Assembly (NCBI GenBank): GCA_045642705.1
Contig: JAZUJK010000021.1
Span: 62,001-126,000 of the forward strand
Reading direction: 5' to 3'
Source of the DNA: UBA1227 sp045642705
GTDB lineage: Bacteria > Bacillota > Clostridia > Oscillospirales > Acutalibacteraceae
DNA length: 64,000 nucleotides
A program made the translations under genes and the position numbers. The notes beneath the pieces are model-generated. The model did not search any database. It saw only the letters and a list, made by a program, of their open reading frames with translations, and was not told where the DNA came from. Of this stretch, positions 26,790 through 34,792 are shown piece by piece (position 1 is the stretch's first letter; each line of letters begins with the position of its first letter).

Positions 26790-27860
26790 TTATTCACCCT
26801 CCTTGTCGTTCTTCTGAATCTTGTAATTTATAAAGAATTCAGAGCCAATGATGAAAAAGATGATTATTCCAACGATAATATCGGAGAATGAAGCATTCAG
26901 TCCACAGAGCTGTGAAATCTGAATTGCGCCCTTCTCAAAGAATACGAGAAGGAATGATGTGAGGATCATTACAAATGGATTAAACTTGGCAAGCCAAGAA
27001 ACCATGATTGCAGTAAATCCACGACCTGCAATCGTATCTCTTGATAATGTGTGATCTGCGCCTGATACCAGGAGGAATCCTGCTATACCGCAGAGCGCAC
27101 CTGAGATAAGCATTGTGCGAATAATTACTTTCTTTACATCGATACCGATATACTTTGCTGTATTCTCTGATTCACCAACTACGGCAATTTCATAGCCCTG
27201 CTTAGAATACTTGAGATATACATACATAATTGCTGTAAGTACAAGTACGATGATTACATTTATAAGATATGGCTGTCCGCCAATTGATGGGAGCCAACCA
27301 TAATGTGTAGCGGCATTGATAACATCAAGTTTACCGGAACCACCTGTTGCAAATACGCAGATGTAATAAGATACAACCTGGATTGCAATATAGTTCATCA
27401 TAAGTGTGAAGAGCGTCTCGTTTGTTCCAAAACGAGCCTTGAAAACTGCTGGAACTACAGCCCAGATAGCACCTGCAAGCATTGATGCAACTGCCATTAC
27501 AATAATGAAGAGCCAACCTGGTAACTTGTCGCCAGCGAACATCATACAAGCCACTGATGCAAGACCGCCCATTAGAGCCTGTCCCTCAGCACCGATGTTC
27601 CAGAACTTCATTTTGAAGGCTGGTGTTACGGCGATTGATACACATAGGAGCATCGCAATACCCTGGAGAAGAGACCAGATACGGCGCTCTGTGCCAAATG
27701 CACCCTCAATCATTGTGCCATATACTTCAAAAGGATTCTGTCCTGTTACAAGTACGATTACAACTGCGACGAGAACTGCGCCTAGGACAATAGCTCCTAT
27801 TCTAATGAGCCATGCTTGCCATGCAGGCATCGTTTCTCTTTTAACTACATGAAATCCCAT
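26790..27860 (-). CDS. nupP: nucleoside ABC transporter permease, NupP/YufP-like
   Basis: A 356-residue membrane protein of the BPD_transp_2 family. It contains KMKFWNIGAEGQALMGG near residues 83-99 and VVGESENTAKYIGIDVKK near 232, both typical of this permease type. Its ATG overlaps the NupO stop by one base (TAATG), preceded by GGAGG. It forms the membrane part of the importer with NupQ. Confidence 0.88.
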   Translation of the reverse strand: MGFHVVKRETMPAWQAWLIRIGAIVLGAVLVAVVIVLVTGQNPFEVYGTMIEGAFGTERRIWSLLQGIAMLLCVSIAVTPAFKMKFWNIGAEGQALMGGLASVACMMFAGDKLPGWLFIIVMAVASMLAGAIWAVVPAVFKARFGTNETLFTLMMNYIAIQVVSYYICVFATGGSGKLDVINAATHYGWLPSIGGQPYLINVIIVLVLTAIMYVYLKYSKQGYEIAVVGESENTAKYIGIDVKKVIIRTMLISGALCGIAGFLLVSGADHTLSRDTIAGRGFTAIMVSWLAKFNPFVMILTSFLLVFFEKGAIQISQLCGLNASFSDIIVGIIIFFIIGSEFFINYKIQKNDKEGE

Positions 27861-29383
27861 TAGTTCTCGCCTCCTTTTGTCATGAGAAGACCAACTTCTT
27901 CTTTAGTTGTATTTCTTGCATCTACAATACCTGTTACCTGTCCGCCGTTTACTACAACAATACGGTCGCAGAGGGCAACGAGAACGTCTAGGTCCTCACC
28001 GACGAAGATTACTGCTACGCCGTCCTGCTTCTGCTTATTGAGGAGGTTGTAAATTGTATATGATGAGTTAATATCAAGTCCACGAACTGGATATGCAGCC
28101 ATGAGAACTGTTGGTGCGGATGCAATTTCACGACCAACAAGAATCTTCTGTACATTACCACCTGAGAGACGTCTTACAGGTGTTGAAATGCTAGGAGTTA
28201 CTACTTCGAGTTCCTCAACAACATTCTCTGCGAGTTCTCTTGGTGGCTTTCTGTTAAGGAAGGCTGTCTTGCCCTTCTTATAACTTCTAAGCATCATGTT
28301 ATCTGTGAGGTCCATATTACCTACAAGTCCCATACCGAGACGGTCCTCAGGAACAAATGAAAGTCTAACACCGAGATCTCTTATCTGGAGCGGTGTCTTA
28401 TTTCTCAAGTTCTCCTTCTCACCGGTCTTAGGGTTGTTGTAATTAATCTCACCAGAATCGAGTTTTACGAGACCGGCAATTGCCTCGAGAAGTTCCTTCT
28501 GGCCAGAACCAGCAATTCCTGCGATTCCGAGAATCTCACCAGATTTTGCTGTGAAACTAACATTGTTAAGAACCTTAACGCCCTCATAATTTGTGAGGTT
28601 TAGTCCTTCTATTTCTAAACGATCCTCTGCATTCTGTGGCTCAGTTCTCTCTATATTGAGCTCTATCTTCTTGCCAACCATCATCTCGGTAAGTTTGGAT
28701 TCGTCTGCATCCTTGGTGATGATTGTGCCAATATTCTCGCCCTTTCTAAGAACTGTTACACGGTCAGATATATCAAGTACTTCATGGAGTTTATGGGTGA
28801 TTATTATGATTGATTTGCCGTCTTTTGACATATTGCGGATAACATCAAAGAGCTTCAATGTCTCCTGAGGTGTAAGTACTGCTGTTGGCTCATCGAGGAT
28901 AAGGATATCTGCGCCACGATAGAGAACCTTGATGATTTCTACAGTCTGCTTCTCTGATACAGACATCTCATAAATCTTCTTATCAAGGTCGATTACAAAG
29001 CCATATTTATCACATGTCTCTTGAATAGTCTTCTTGGCAGCCTTGAGGTCATACTTTCCCTCATTTATGCCAAGCACGATATTCTCTGTAGCATTGAAGA
29101 CATCGATTAGCTTGAAGTGCTGGTGCACCATACCAATTTTTAGGTCAAGTGCAGCCTTAGGTGAGCTAATCTTAACCTCTTTGCCGTCAACGAAAATCTG
29201 TCCCTCATCTGGGAAATAGATTCCGGAAATCATGTTCATAAGTGTTGTCTTACCAGAACCATTCTCTCCGAGAATCGCAAGAATTTCGCCACGCTTGACA
29301 TCGAGGTCAACATTCTTATTCGCTACAACTTTTGTGCCAAAGCGCTTAGTAATGCCACGAAGTTCAAGTGCATTTTCTGCCAT
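27860..29383 (-). CDS. nupO: nucleoside ABC transporter ATP-binding protein, NupO/YufO-like
   Basis: A 507-residue double-ATPase protein. The N-terminal domain has Walker A GENGSGKTTL (39-48), the signature-like SVSEKQTVEI and Walker B DILILDEPTAVLTP. The C-terminal domain has a degenerate Walker A (GIAGSGQKE), a good LSGGNVQK signature, and MAAYPVRGLD in place of Walker B. This asymmetry is normal for sugar/nucleoside importers of the RbsA type. It energises import through NupP and NupQ. Confidence 0.9.
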   Translation of the reverse strand: MAENALELRGITKRFGTKVVANKNVDLDVKRGEILAILGENGSGKTTLMNMISGIYFPDEGQIFVDGKEVKISSPKAALDLKIGMVHQHFKLIDVFNATENIVLGINEGKYDLKAAKKTIQETCDKYGFVIDLDKKIYEMSVSEKQTVEIIKVLYRGADILILDEPTAVLTPQETLKLFDVIRNMSKDGKSIIIITHKLHEVLDISDRVTVLRKGENIGTIITKDADESKLTEMMVGKKIELNIERTEPQNAEDRLEIEGLNLTNYEGVKVLNNVSFTAKSGEILGIAGIAGSGQKELLEAIAGLVKLDSGEINYNNPKTGEKENLRNKTPLQIRDLGVRLSFVPEDRLGMGLVGNMDLTDNMMLRSYKKGKTAFLNRKPPRELAENVVEELEVVTPSISTPVRRLSGGNVQKILVGREIASAPTVLMAAYPVRGLDINSSYTIYNLLNKQKQDGVAVIFVGEDLDVLVALCDRIVVVNGGQVTGIVDARNTTKEEVGLLMTKGGEN

Positions 29384-29406
29384 AATTCACCCTCCATTTA
29401 ATATCT

Positions 29407-29441
29407 AAAAAGAGATTCGCATAGAATGCGGATTTCTTTTT
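29407..29441 (-). other. second hairpin between bmpA and nupO
   Basis: An imperfect long hairpin with core CGCAT / ATGCG is followed by TTTTTA on the minus strand. It could act as a leaky terminator that lowers transporter expression relative to the binding protein. Confidence 0.45.
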
Positions 29442-29455
29442 AAAAATTAAATTGG

Positions 29456-29480
29456 GACGGAGAGAGAAAATCTCTCCGTC
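29456..29480 (-). terminator. strong hairpin after bmpA
   Basis: A perfect 10-bp stem GACGGAGAGA / TCTCTCCGTC with a five-base loop lies just after the bmpA stop codon. No T-tract follows directly. It more likely stabilises the bmpA message end or acts as a partial terminator. Confidence 0.5.
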
Positions 29481-29495
29481 CATAATTTAACATTT

Positions 29496-30740
29496 TTACT
29501 TAAGTGTGATACCGTCGATATCGAGGTCGAAGTAAGGAGCTGAACGTCCTGTGGACTCACAGAATACGCCGTCCTTAATAGCTTCTGTCTCACCAACATA
29601 GTCGCCTGCATCATCAACGTCAGCAAGATAGCTTAAGATGTGACCATCTGCGTCTGTTCTGATAGCATCCTTCTTGAACTTGTTGTATGTATCATCAAAT
29701 CTTGTAACTGTGAATGTAGAAGTATCAAATACCTGGAGTGAACCATCCATGAGTGCAGCCTTAACTTCTGCAATCTTAGCTGCTGTTCCCTCTGCAGGAG
29801 CCTTCTTACCAAGGTCTGTAAGTGCTACAGAACCATCGTCAAGAGTACCAACGAAGTCAGCTGGGATTTCCTTGCCGTTCTTAGCTGCATCAATGATTCT
29901 TGTGAAATATGGTTCCCAGTTAATCTTAGAAGAGATAAGGAATGTCTCTGGGCACTGAGCCTCTGTTGAACCATTGTATGATACGTCTGGAACGCCTGCT
30001 GATTCACAAGCTGTTGGAGCACCGTAAGAGTCAGCGTGCTGTGAGATAAGAACGCAACCGTCAGCGATGAGCTTCTGAGCTGATTCTTTCTCAGCTGCTT
30101 CATCATACCATGAGTTTGTGAACATTACTTCCATAGTAGCTGATGGGCATACATAACGAGCGCCAAGATAGAATGATGTGTAACCTGATTTAACTTCTGC
30201 ATATGGATATGCACCAACATAACCGATCTTAGCTGCGTCAGCCTTGATCTTGCCAGAATCGATCATCTCGTTGAGCTTGAGACCAGCTACAACACCAGCG
30301 ATGAAACGGCCCTGATAGATGTTAGCAAATGCATCGTGGAAGTTTGCAAGACCTGCTGTATGAGCCTGTGTACCTGTTGCATGACAGAACTGTACTTCTG
30401 GCTTCTCTTTTGCAGCTTCAAGAATGTATGGCTCGTGACCGAAAGAATCAGCCATAACAAGCTTACAACCCTGGTCTACAAGGTCGAGAGCAGCATCCTT
30501 AGCTTCTGCGCCTTCAGGAATGTTTGTTGTGATGAAATAAGTTTTACCTTCTACAAGGCCAGCCTTTTCACAAGCTGCTTTCCAAGCGTCGATGAAGTTC
30601 TTGTCATAAGTTGAGTTTTCATCGTGGAGACAGATAAGACCTACTTTGAATTCGTCCGCTGTAGTAGCTGTCTTGCCGCCGCAAGCTGCGAAAGAAAGAA
30701 CCATTACAAGGACAAGTGCGAGTGCGAGAAATCTTCTCAT
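29496..30740 (-). CDS. bmpA: BMP-family nucleoside-binding lipoprotein
   Basis: A 414-residue substrate-binding lipoprotein. The signal peptide of about 18 residues ends in the lipobox LSFAAC with the lipidated Cys at about residue 19. The BMP-type periplasmic-binding fold follows (FKVGLICLHDENSTYD, later VGAYPYAEVKSGYTSF). It should deliver purine nucleosides to NupOPQ. The ATG at 30740 has GGGAGGA 8 bases upstream and directly precedes the signal peptide. A TTG six codons earlier is less likely. Location behind riboswitch-controlled xpt supports a purine substrate. Confidence 0.9.
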   Translation of the reverse strand: MRRFLALALVLVMVLSFAACGGKTATTADEFKVGLICLHDENSTYDKNFIDAWKAACEKAGLVEGKTYFITTNIPEGAEAKDAALDLVDQGCKLVMADSFGHEPYILEAAKEKPEVQFCHATGTQAHTAGLANFHDAFANIYQGRFIAGVVAGLKLNEMIDSGKIKADAAKIGYVGAYPYAEVKSGYTSFYLGARYVCPSATMEVMFTNSWYDEAAEKESAQKLIADGCVLISQHADSYGAPTACESAGVPDVSYNGSTEAQCPETFLISSKINWEPYFTRIIDAAKNGKEIPADFVGTLDDGSVALTDLGKKAPAEGTAAKIAEVKAALMDGSLQVFDTSTFTVTRFDDTYNKFKKDAIRTDADGHILSYLADVDDAGDYVGETEAIKDGVFCESTGRSAPYFDLDIDGITLK

Positions 30741-30809
30741 TGTTTTTTCCTCCCTCAAGAAAAAATGTTTTTATTTAATAAAAGCATACCGAGCGCTTTC
30801 ATTACTGAG

Positions 30810-31388
30810 TTAGTCGACAAATTCAATATTGCCGGTTTCTGAGTCCATGCTCATTACACGGGCGAGGGACTCGACGCGGTAGCCGTCTGCACGGATGTTC
30901 TTACCGCCGTCCTGGAAGGCCTTCTCAATTACGATGCCGGCGCCTATTACTTCTCCGCCTGCATCCTCAACTAGCTTGATAAGGCCGTGAAGTGCCTCGC
31001 CATGTGCTAGGAAGTCGTCGATGATGAGAACCTTGTCACCAGGATTTAAATATGCTTTCTCAATCATTACCTGATTGGTTACGCCATGTGTGTATGACTT
31101 AACAGGTGCGGAGTAGACATTGTCTGCGATATTGGATGTCTTGGACTTCTTGGCGAAAACAACAGGACACTCAAAATACTGAGCGGTGAGACAAGCAACA
31201 CCGATTCCTGATGCCTCGATAGTCAAAATCTTGTTGACGCCTGTTCCCTCGTAGAGACGATAAAACTCACGGCCAACTTCGCACATAAATGGAACGTCTA
31301 TCTGATGGTTGAGAAATGAGCCTACTTTTAGGACATTGCCAGGATAAACTTGACCTTCTTTTAAGATTTTTTCTTCTAAAGCTTTCAT
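30810..31388 (-). CDS. xpt: xanthine phosphoribosyltransferase
   Basis: A 192-residue type I phosphoribosyltransferase. It has TIEASGIGVA near residues 58-67, FAKKSKT near 79 and the PRPP-binding VLIIDDFLAHGEA near 124-136, all typical of Xpt. It converts xanthine and PRPP to XMP for purine salvage. A guanine-class riboswitch lies directly upstream, and the BMP transporter follows after about 70 bases without a clear terminator. The riboswitch probably controls both. Confidence 0.95.
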   Translation of the reverse strand: MKALEEKILKEGQVYPGNVLKVGSFLNHQIDVPFMCEVGREFYRLYEGTGVNKILTIEASGIGVACLTAQYFECPVVFAKKSKTSNIADNVYSAPVKSYTHGVTNQVMIEKAYLNPGDKVLIIDDFLAHGEALHGLIKLVEDAGGEVIGAGIVIEKAFQDGGKNIRADGYRVESLARVMSMDSETGNIEFVD

Positions 31389-31398
31389 TTTCCTAGCC

Positions 31399-31446
31399 CC
31401 TTAAAATTAGTTAAGGCAGACTACAAGAAATAGATGTAGCCTGCCT
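31399..31446 (-). promoter_or_regulatory. expression platform of the purine riboswitch
   Basis: A 12-bp hairpin (31446-31435 with 31425-31414) follows the aptamer. The aptamer's GACTAC (31473-31468) can pair with GTAGTC (31424-31419) in this hairpin, giving the usual switch between two folds. A second small hairpin, CCTTAA / TTAAGG (31416-31411 with 31404-31399), covers part of the AAGGGG ribosome binding site. There is no good T-tract, so control may be partly translational. Confidence 0.6.
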
Positions 31447-31463
31447 GTTTTCAGTGTAAAAAA

Positions 31464-31529
31464 ACAAGTAGTCGCAACTGAGGCGTCGCGGTAGAAACTC
31501 TTGGGCCATCCATCCAAAATTATACTTGT
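31464..31529 (-). ncRNA. purine (guanine-class) riboswitch aptamer
   Basis: P1 is formed by ACAAGTA (31529-31523) and TACTTGT (31470-31464). The conserved J2/3 core TTTCTACC lies at 31497-31490, P3 is CGCGAC / GTTGCG, and J3/1 carries the C (in GACTAC) that pairs with guanine rather than adenine. The aptamer sits directly before xpt. Confidence 0.92.
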
Positions 31530-31554
31530 GTCTGCGCTATTAAATTATGTAATC

Positions 31555-31583
31555 ATTTTACCAAAATTTAGTCAAAATTTCAA
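31555..31583 (-). promoter_or_regulatory. promoter of the riboswitch-xpt-bmpA-nupOPQ unit
   Basis: TTGAAA (31583-31578) and TAAAAT (31560-31555) are separated by 17 bases on the minus strand, about 25 bases before the aptamer. Confidence 0.6.
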
Positions 31584-31613
31584 TTGTATAAGTTGACTAA
31601 AGATAGCAAAAAA

Positions 31614-32870
31614 TTAGTCCTCGTTTGGTACAGAAATCATAGCGGTTGTACCCGCACTTGGCAGCGTTACAAATGTGAGGTCGCCACCAACCATTCGCTT
31701 GAGTCGATCACGAACATTTGCGATGCCAAAGTGCGCACCCTGGATATCCTGGAGTTCGTCATCGCCCTTAAATCCTTTACCATTATCCTGAACGATAATT
31801 GTATGACCTGTATCCGAGCCAAATACTTTGATATTTACCTCACCATATTCAACGTCCTTTAGGCCATGTCTTATGGCATTCTCAACAATCTGTTGCAAGG
31901 TGAGTGCAGGGATTTCAAAGTCACCTGATTCTATCTCATATTTTACCTTGAGATTTCTATTCTTAACGAGCTCAATTGCAACATAATTCTGTGTGAGCTC
32001 GAGCTCTACGCTAAATGGAATTGGTGTTGTCATATCAGTTGTCTCAAAATTCGCGCGAAGGAAGGTTATGAGACAGTCCGTTGCTGCCTGAGCAGCAGGT
32101 GGATTGGTGAGAATAAGGTCACGATATGACTCGAGTGTCTCATAGATAAAGCGCGGTCTAACTTGAGACAACTTCATAGCGGCGCGCTGGTCGGAGAGAA
32201 GCTCTTCCTTCTCCTCGTTCGCACTCGTCGTGGTGAAAATATGTAGATATAGATAATAGAAAATACAAGAGATAATTATTGATAGATTTACGAGATGAAT
32301 TCCTGTATAGAGCGTCTCCACAGCTGTCGCAATAATTACGACCAGCGCGCAGAGAAGGATGGCCATGGAATTGTTTTTCTTCTTTTGCCTAAAGTCGCGA
32401 ATCGCTATAACTACGATTACTATGATATAAATGAGAGTTACGATATGTGCTGTAAATCCAAGTGGTCCACGCACGAAATTGTTTTTCTCATCAAATGTAT
32501 ATGCAATAGGCAATCCAAACATAGATGTTGCGAAAATCGCACTGTTTAAGATGATTGGAACCCATACAGTAAAACCGAATTTTTTCGTATATGTCGTAAT
32601 ACGGAGGAATAGCATACAAGCAATTGGACGCAAGGTATAACCCACCCAATTGACAACTACTCGCTCAATATTATAGGTTGGATATCCTGCAAAATAGAGT
32701 TCTGCCTGATCAAAGAGAGACAGGAGAAATACAACCCATATAATGCCACGCATATATCCGGTTGCTTTCTTGCCGATATCCGAGTTGGATGTGAGGATAA
32801 GCCTCATACCAATCAACATAACCAGCAATATGAAATTGCTTGTCAGATACTCAAATAGAATATGTGCCAT
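31614..32870 (-). CDS. LytS/YpdA-type sensor histidine-kinase-like protein lacking the phosphoacceptor histidine
   Basis: A 418-residue protein with about seven membrane segments (8-210), a short linker and a HisKA_7TM/LytS-like kinase core. In the dimerisation box the usual PHFLYNTL-like sequence is PRFIYETL, so His is replaced by Arg240 (codon CGC at 32153-32151) and the conserved Asn by Glu. The ATPase part is kept: N-box IVENAIRHG near 332 and G-box DNGKGF near 368. There is no adjacent response-regulator gene. It may be a pseudokinase that binds ATP and partners with another kinase. AGGAG lies upstream of the ATG. Confidence 0.82.
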   Translation of the reverse strand: MAHILFEYLTSNFILLVMLIGMRLILTSNSDIGKKATGYMRGIIWVVFLLSLFDQAELYFAGYPTYNIERVVVNWVGYTLRPIACMLFLRITTYTKKFGFTVWVPIILNSAIFATSMFGLPIAYTFDEKNNFVRGPLGFTAHIVTLIYIIVIVVIAIRDFRQKKKNNSMAILLCALVVIIATAVETLYTGIHLVNLSIIISCIFYYLYLHIFTTTSANEEKEELLSDQRAAMKLSQVRPRFIYETLESYRDLILTNPPAAQAATDCLITFLRANFETTDMTTPIPFSVELELTQNYVAIELVKNRNLKVKYEIESGDFEIPALTLQQIVENAIRHGLKDVEYGEVNIKVFGSDTGHTIIVQDNGKGFKGDDELQDIQGAHFGIANVRDRLKRMVGGDLTFVTLPSAGTTAMISVPNED

Positions 32871-32898
32871 AATTATCTCCTAAAAATAATATGGATAT

Positions 32899-32904
32899 AT
32901 TATA
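32899..32904 (-). promoter_or_regulatory. extended -10 element for the LytS-like gene
   Basis: The minus strand reads TGTTATAAT about 30 bases before the start codon. No good -35 box is seen, because the upstream bases are the T-tract of the tRNA terminator. Confidence 0.4.
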
Positions 32905-32920
32905 ACATTTAAAATAAATA

Positions 32921-32949
32921 AAAAAAAGAGTGGCATTTGCCACTCTCTA
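32921..32949 (-). terminator. terminator of the initiator tRNA gene
   Basis: The stem AGAGTGGC / GCCACTCT with loop AAAT is followed by TTTTTTTTA on the minus strand, a few bases after the tRNA 3' end. Confidence 0.9.
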
Positions 32950-32952
32950 TAC

Positions 32953-33028
<76 letters not shown>

Positions 33029-33035
33029 ATATGTA

Positions 33036-33057
33036 AGGAGCGGACTAGTCCGCTCCT
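33036..33057 (-). repeat. perfect 22-bp palindrome in the leader of the tRNA-fMet precursor
   Basis: AGGAGCGGACT and its exact complement form an uninterrupted palindrome between the tRNA promoter and the mature 5' end. It could fold as a leader hairpin or be a protein-binding site. No T-tract follows on the minus strand. Confidence 0.6.
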
Positions 33058-33072
33058 CTTTGACGCTTATTC

Positions 33073-33100
33073 ATTATAACAAAATGTTATCAAATTGCAA
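33073..33100 (-). promoter_or_regulatory. promoter of the tRNA-fMet gene
   Basis: TTGCAA (33100-33095) and TATAAT (33078-33073) are spaced 16 bases apart on the minus strand. The start would be near 33066, about 40 bases before the tRNA. Confidence 0.65.
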
Positions 33101-33110
33101 GCACTTTTTA

Positions 33111-33287
33111 TTAGTCAATCTTAATAAGTGCGCTAATTGCTGGATGAGCCTCAAACCATTCTGGATAATTGCGCTTGAAAATTGCTGGCATGTTCCATGG
33201 ATTGATAAGTACCATAACATAACCCATAAATCCTGTAAATCCTACAAGACCAAATGCAAGAGCAAGTTTAATAAACTTCTTAATCAT
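33111..33287 (-). CDS. 58-residue small membrane protein, function unknown
   Basis: This short gene has AGGAG 9 bases before its ATG and ends in TAA. The protein has a Lys-rich start (MIKKFIK), one membrane helix (about residues 8-29) and a soluble tail with INPWNMPAIF and PEWFEAHPA. It starts 22 bases after the stop of the previous gene, so it is probably the last gene of the mfd operon. I do not recognise the family. A good ribosome binding site, operon position and amphipathic order of the protein support it as real. Confidence 0.65.
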   Translation of the reverse strand: MIKKFIKLALAFGLVGFTGFMGYVMVLINPWNMPAIFKRNYPEWFEAHPAISALIKID

Positions 33288-33309
33288 TATTTCATCTCCT
33301 AAATTTTCT

Positions 33310-33870
33310 TTAGAAACTTATTCCCTTAAACATACTGCCACTTGACTGATAATCAACCTCTGCTGCAGTTTCTGCTGCAAGCTCAGCTGCGATTTCTTTC
33401 TCAGTCTTAGGTACAGCAACTACTGTTGGCTGCTTAGCCTTTTTTTGCTTTTTCTTCTTAGGCTCTGGCATGTCAAACTTGCCAGCGTCATTTACTGCCT
33501 TATATGACTCAGAATCAATGAGAGCAATAGAAGCCTCATAACCGTTGGCTACTCTCTCCTCATAGATCTTCTTAGCCTGAGCCTTGCGGGCAGCTTTCTT
33601 TTTCTTCTCAAGAGCTTTTTTATCGCTGTTAAGTTTCTTTTCTTCCTTCTTGAGCTTATCAAGATCTGCCTTGGCAGCCTTTGCTGCTGGCATGCCTGCT
33701 GCGTGCTTAGCACGAGCCTTCTCAATAGCCTCAGAAGCAAATTCAGAACCCTTAGTGAAAATAAAAGGTGTAACAGCTGTAACGCCAATAATTGTACCTG
33801 CAATAGCACCGCCTGTAATAGCAGCTGCTGCAGTAATTATTGTCTGCTTCCTAGAGTCGCGTCCTTTCAT
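33310..33870 (-). CDS. Lys/Ala-rich membrane-anchored protein, function unknown
   Basis: A 186-residue protein. A positively charged start (MKGRDSRKQ) is followed by one membrane segment (about 11-36). A long, strongly charged Lys/Glu/Ala-rich helical region (about 45-110) that may form a coiled coil comes next, then a Lys-rich basic tail and an acidic/Ala segment. It has no recognisable domain. GGAGGGG lies before the ATG. It lies between an ABC permease and a small membrane protein, so an envelope-related role is possible, but this is context only. Confidence 0.65.
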   Translation of the reverse strand: MKGRDSRKQTIITAAAAITGGAIAGTIIGVTAVTPFIFTKGSEFASEAIEKARAKHAAGMPAAKAAKADLDKLKKEEKKLNSDKKALEKKKKAARKAQAKKIYEERVANGYEASIALIDSESYKAVNDAGKFDMPEPKKKKQKKAKQPTVVAVPKTEKEIAAELAAETAAEVDYQSSGSMFKGISF

Positions 33871-33934
33871 TGATATTCCCCTCCAAAAGTGGTTAACACA
33901 TAAATACTAATTAATAATAACCAATTTTAACTCA

Positions 33935-34792
33935 TTAATCAAGATTTAACTTATGAGTCATAATAAAGCTGTTAAACCAGAAGAGAACTCCGCTGAAAAT
34001 GAGATTGATTACGATTGAACCAAGAATAACTATCTGAAGTGCCTTTCCTCCACTTGTTGAGAGGATTGTGTAATAGTCTGGAACTACCTTAGTAATAACT
34101 GCAAGATAGATAGACATGATAATCCAAGTTGCGATATCGATGATTATATAACCACCAATTGTTCCAAGTGCCTTGTGCTTCTTGGAGATGAGCATTCCAA
34201 ATGAAACTGATGAGTACCATGTGATAACGAAACGTGTTACGAACATGAAGATACAGAATGCAACTTCTACGCCGAATAGCCAAAGTGGTACACCGAGTTC
34301 ATCGCGGAGGAAGTCTCCATTTACTTCAATGACATTGCTAATCGAGTCATAAACCCTCTTGACGAGATCTATCAACTGGTCATAGTGACCGAGTGTGATA
34401 AAGAGTGACAAGAATGCAATTATAAGGCTGAACAAAATCCAGATCCAAGAGTTAAACAACTTGGATGTGATAAGTGATGCTGGACGAACTGGAAGTGTCA
34501 GCATAAGATATCCTTCATCTGTATAGAAGTTCTTGTAGAACCTGTAGATGATATAGAAAAGTGTCAGGATAATAAGTGCAATAAATGCAAGAATATAAAG
34601 TGTTGAAATCAAGGATGATAGAACCTTGATAATTCTAACGAATGTCTGTGGAACATTGTCGATAATATATTGACGAGATGTTATCCATGTGAGGAAACGT
34701 CCAATTACTGAGAGAACTAGAACTGCAATGTAAGATGGAAGCGCAACCTTGCCTATGGTTAAGAACTCGTGCTTCGTAAGTTTTCCTAGCAT
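33935..34792 (-). CDS. ABC-2-type transporter permease-like membrane protein
   Basis: A 285-residue protein with six predicted membrane segments. Its LPVRPASLITSKLFNSWIW segment, of which LPVRPASLI is most typical, matches permeases that pair with YtrB-type ATPases. Its start overlaps the end of the ATPase gene by 7 bases, so the two form a transporter. The substrate is unknown. Confidence 0.8.
   Translation of the reverse strand: MLGKLTKHEFLTIGKVALPSYIAVLVLSVIGRFLTWITSRQYIIDNVPQTFVRIIKVLSSLISTLYILAFIALIILTLFYIIYRFYKNFYTDEGYLMLTLPVRPASLITSKLFNSWIWILFSLIIAFLSLFITLGHYDQLIDLVKRVYDSISNVIEVNGDFLRDELGVPLWLFGVEVAFCIFMFVTRFVITWYSSVSFGMLISKKHKALGTIGGYIIIDIATWIIMSIYLAVITKVVPDYYTILSTSGGKALQIVILGSIVINLIFSGVLFWFNSFIMTHKLNLD

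Noticed and set aside
33037..33056. terminator reading of the palindrome before tRNA-fMet
   Set aside because: No T-tract follows on either strand, and it lies between a promoter and its gene.
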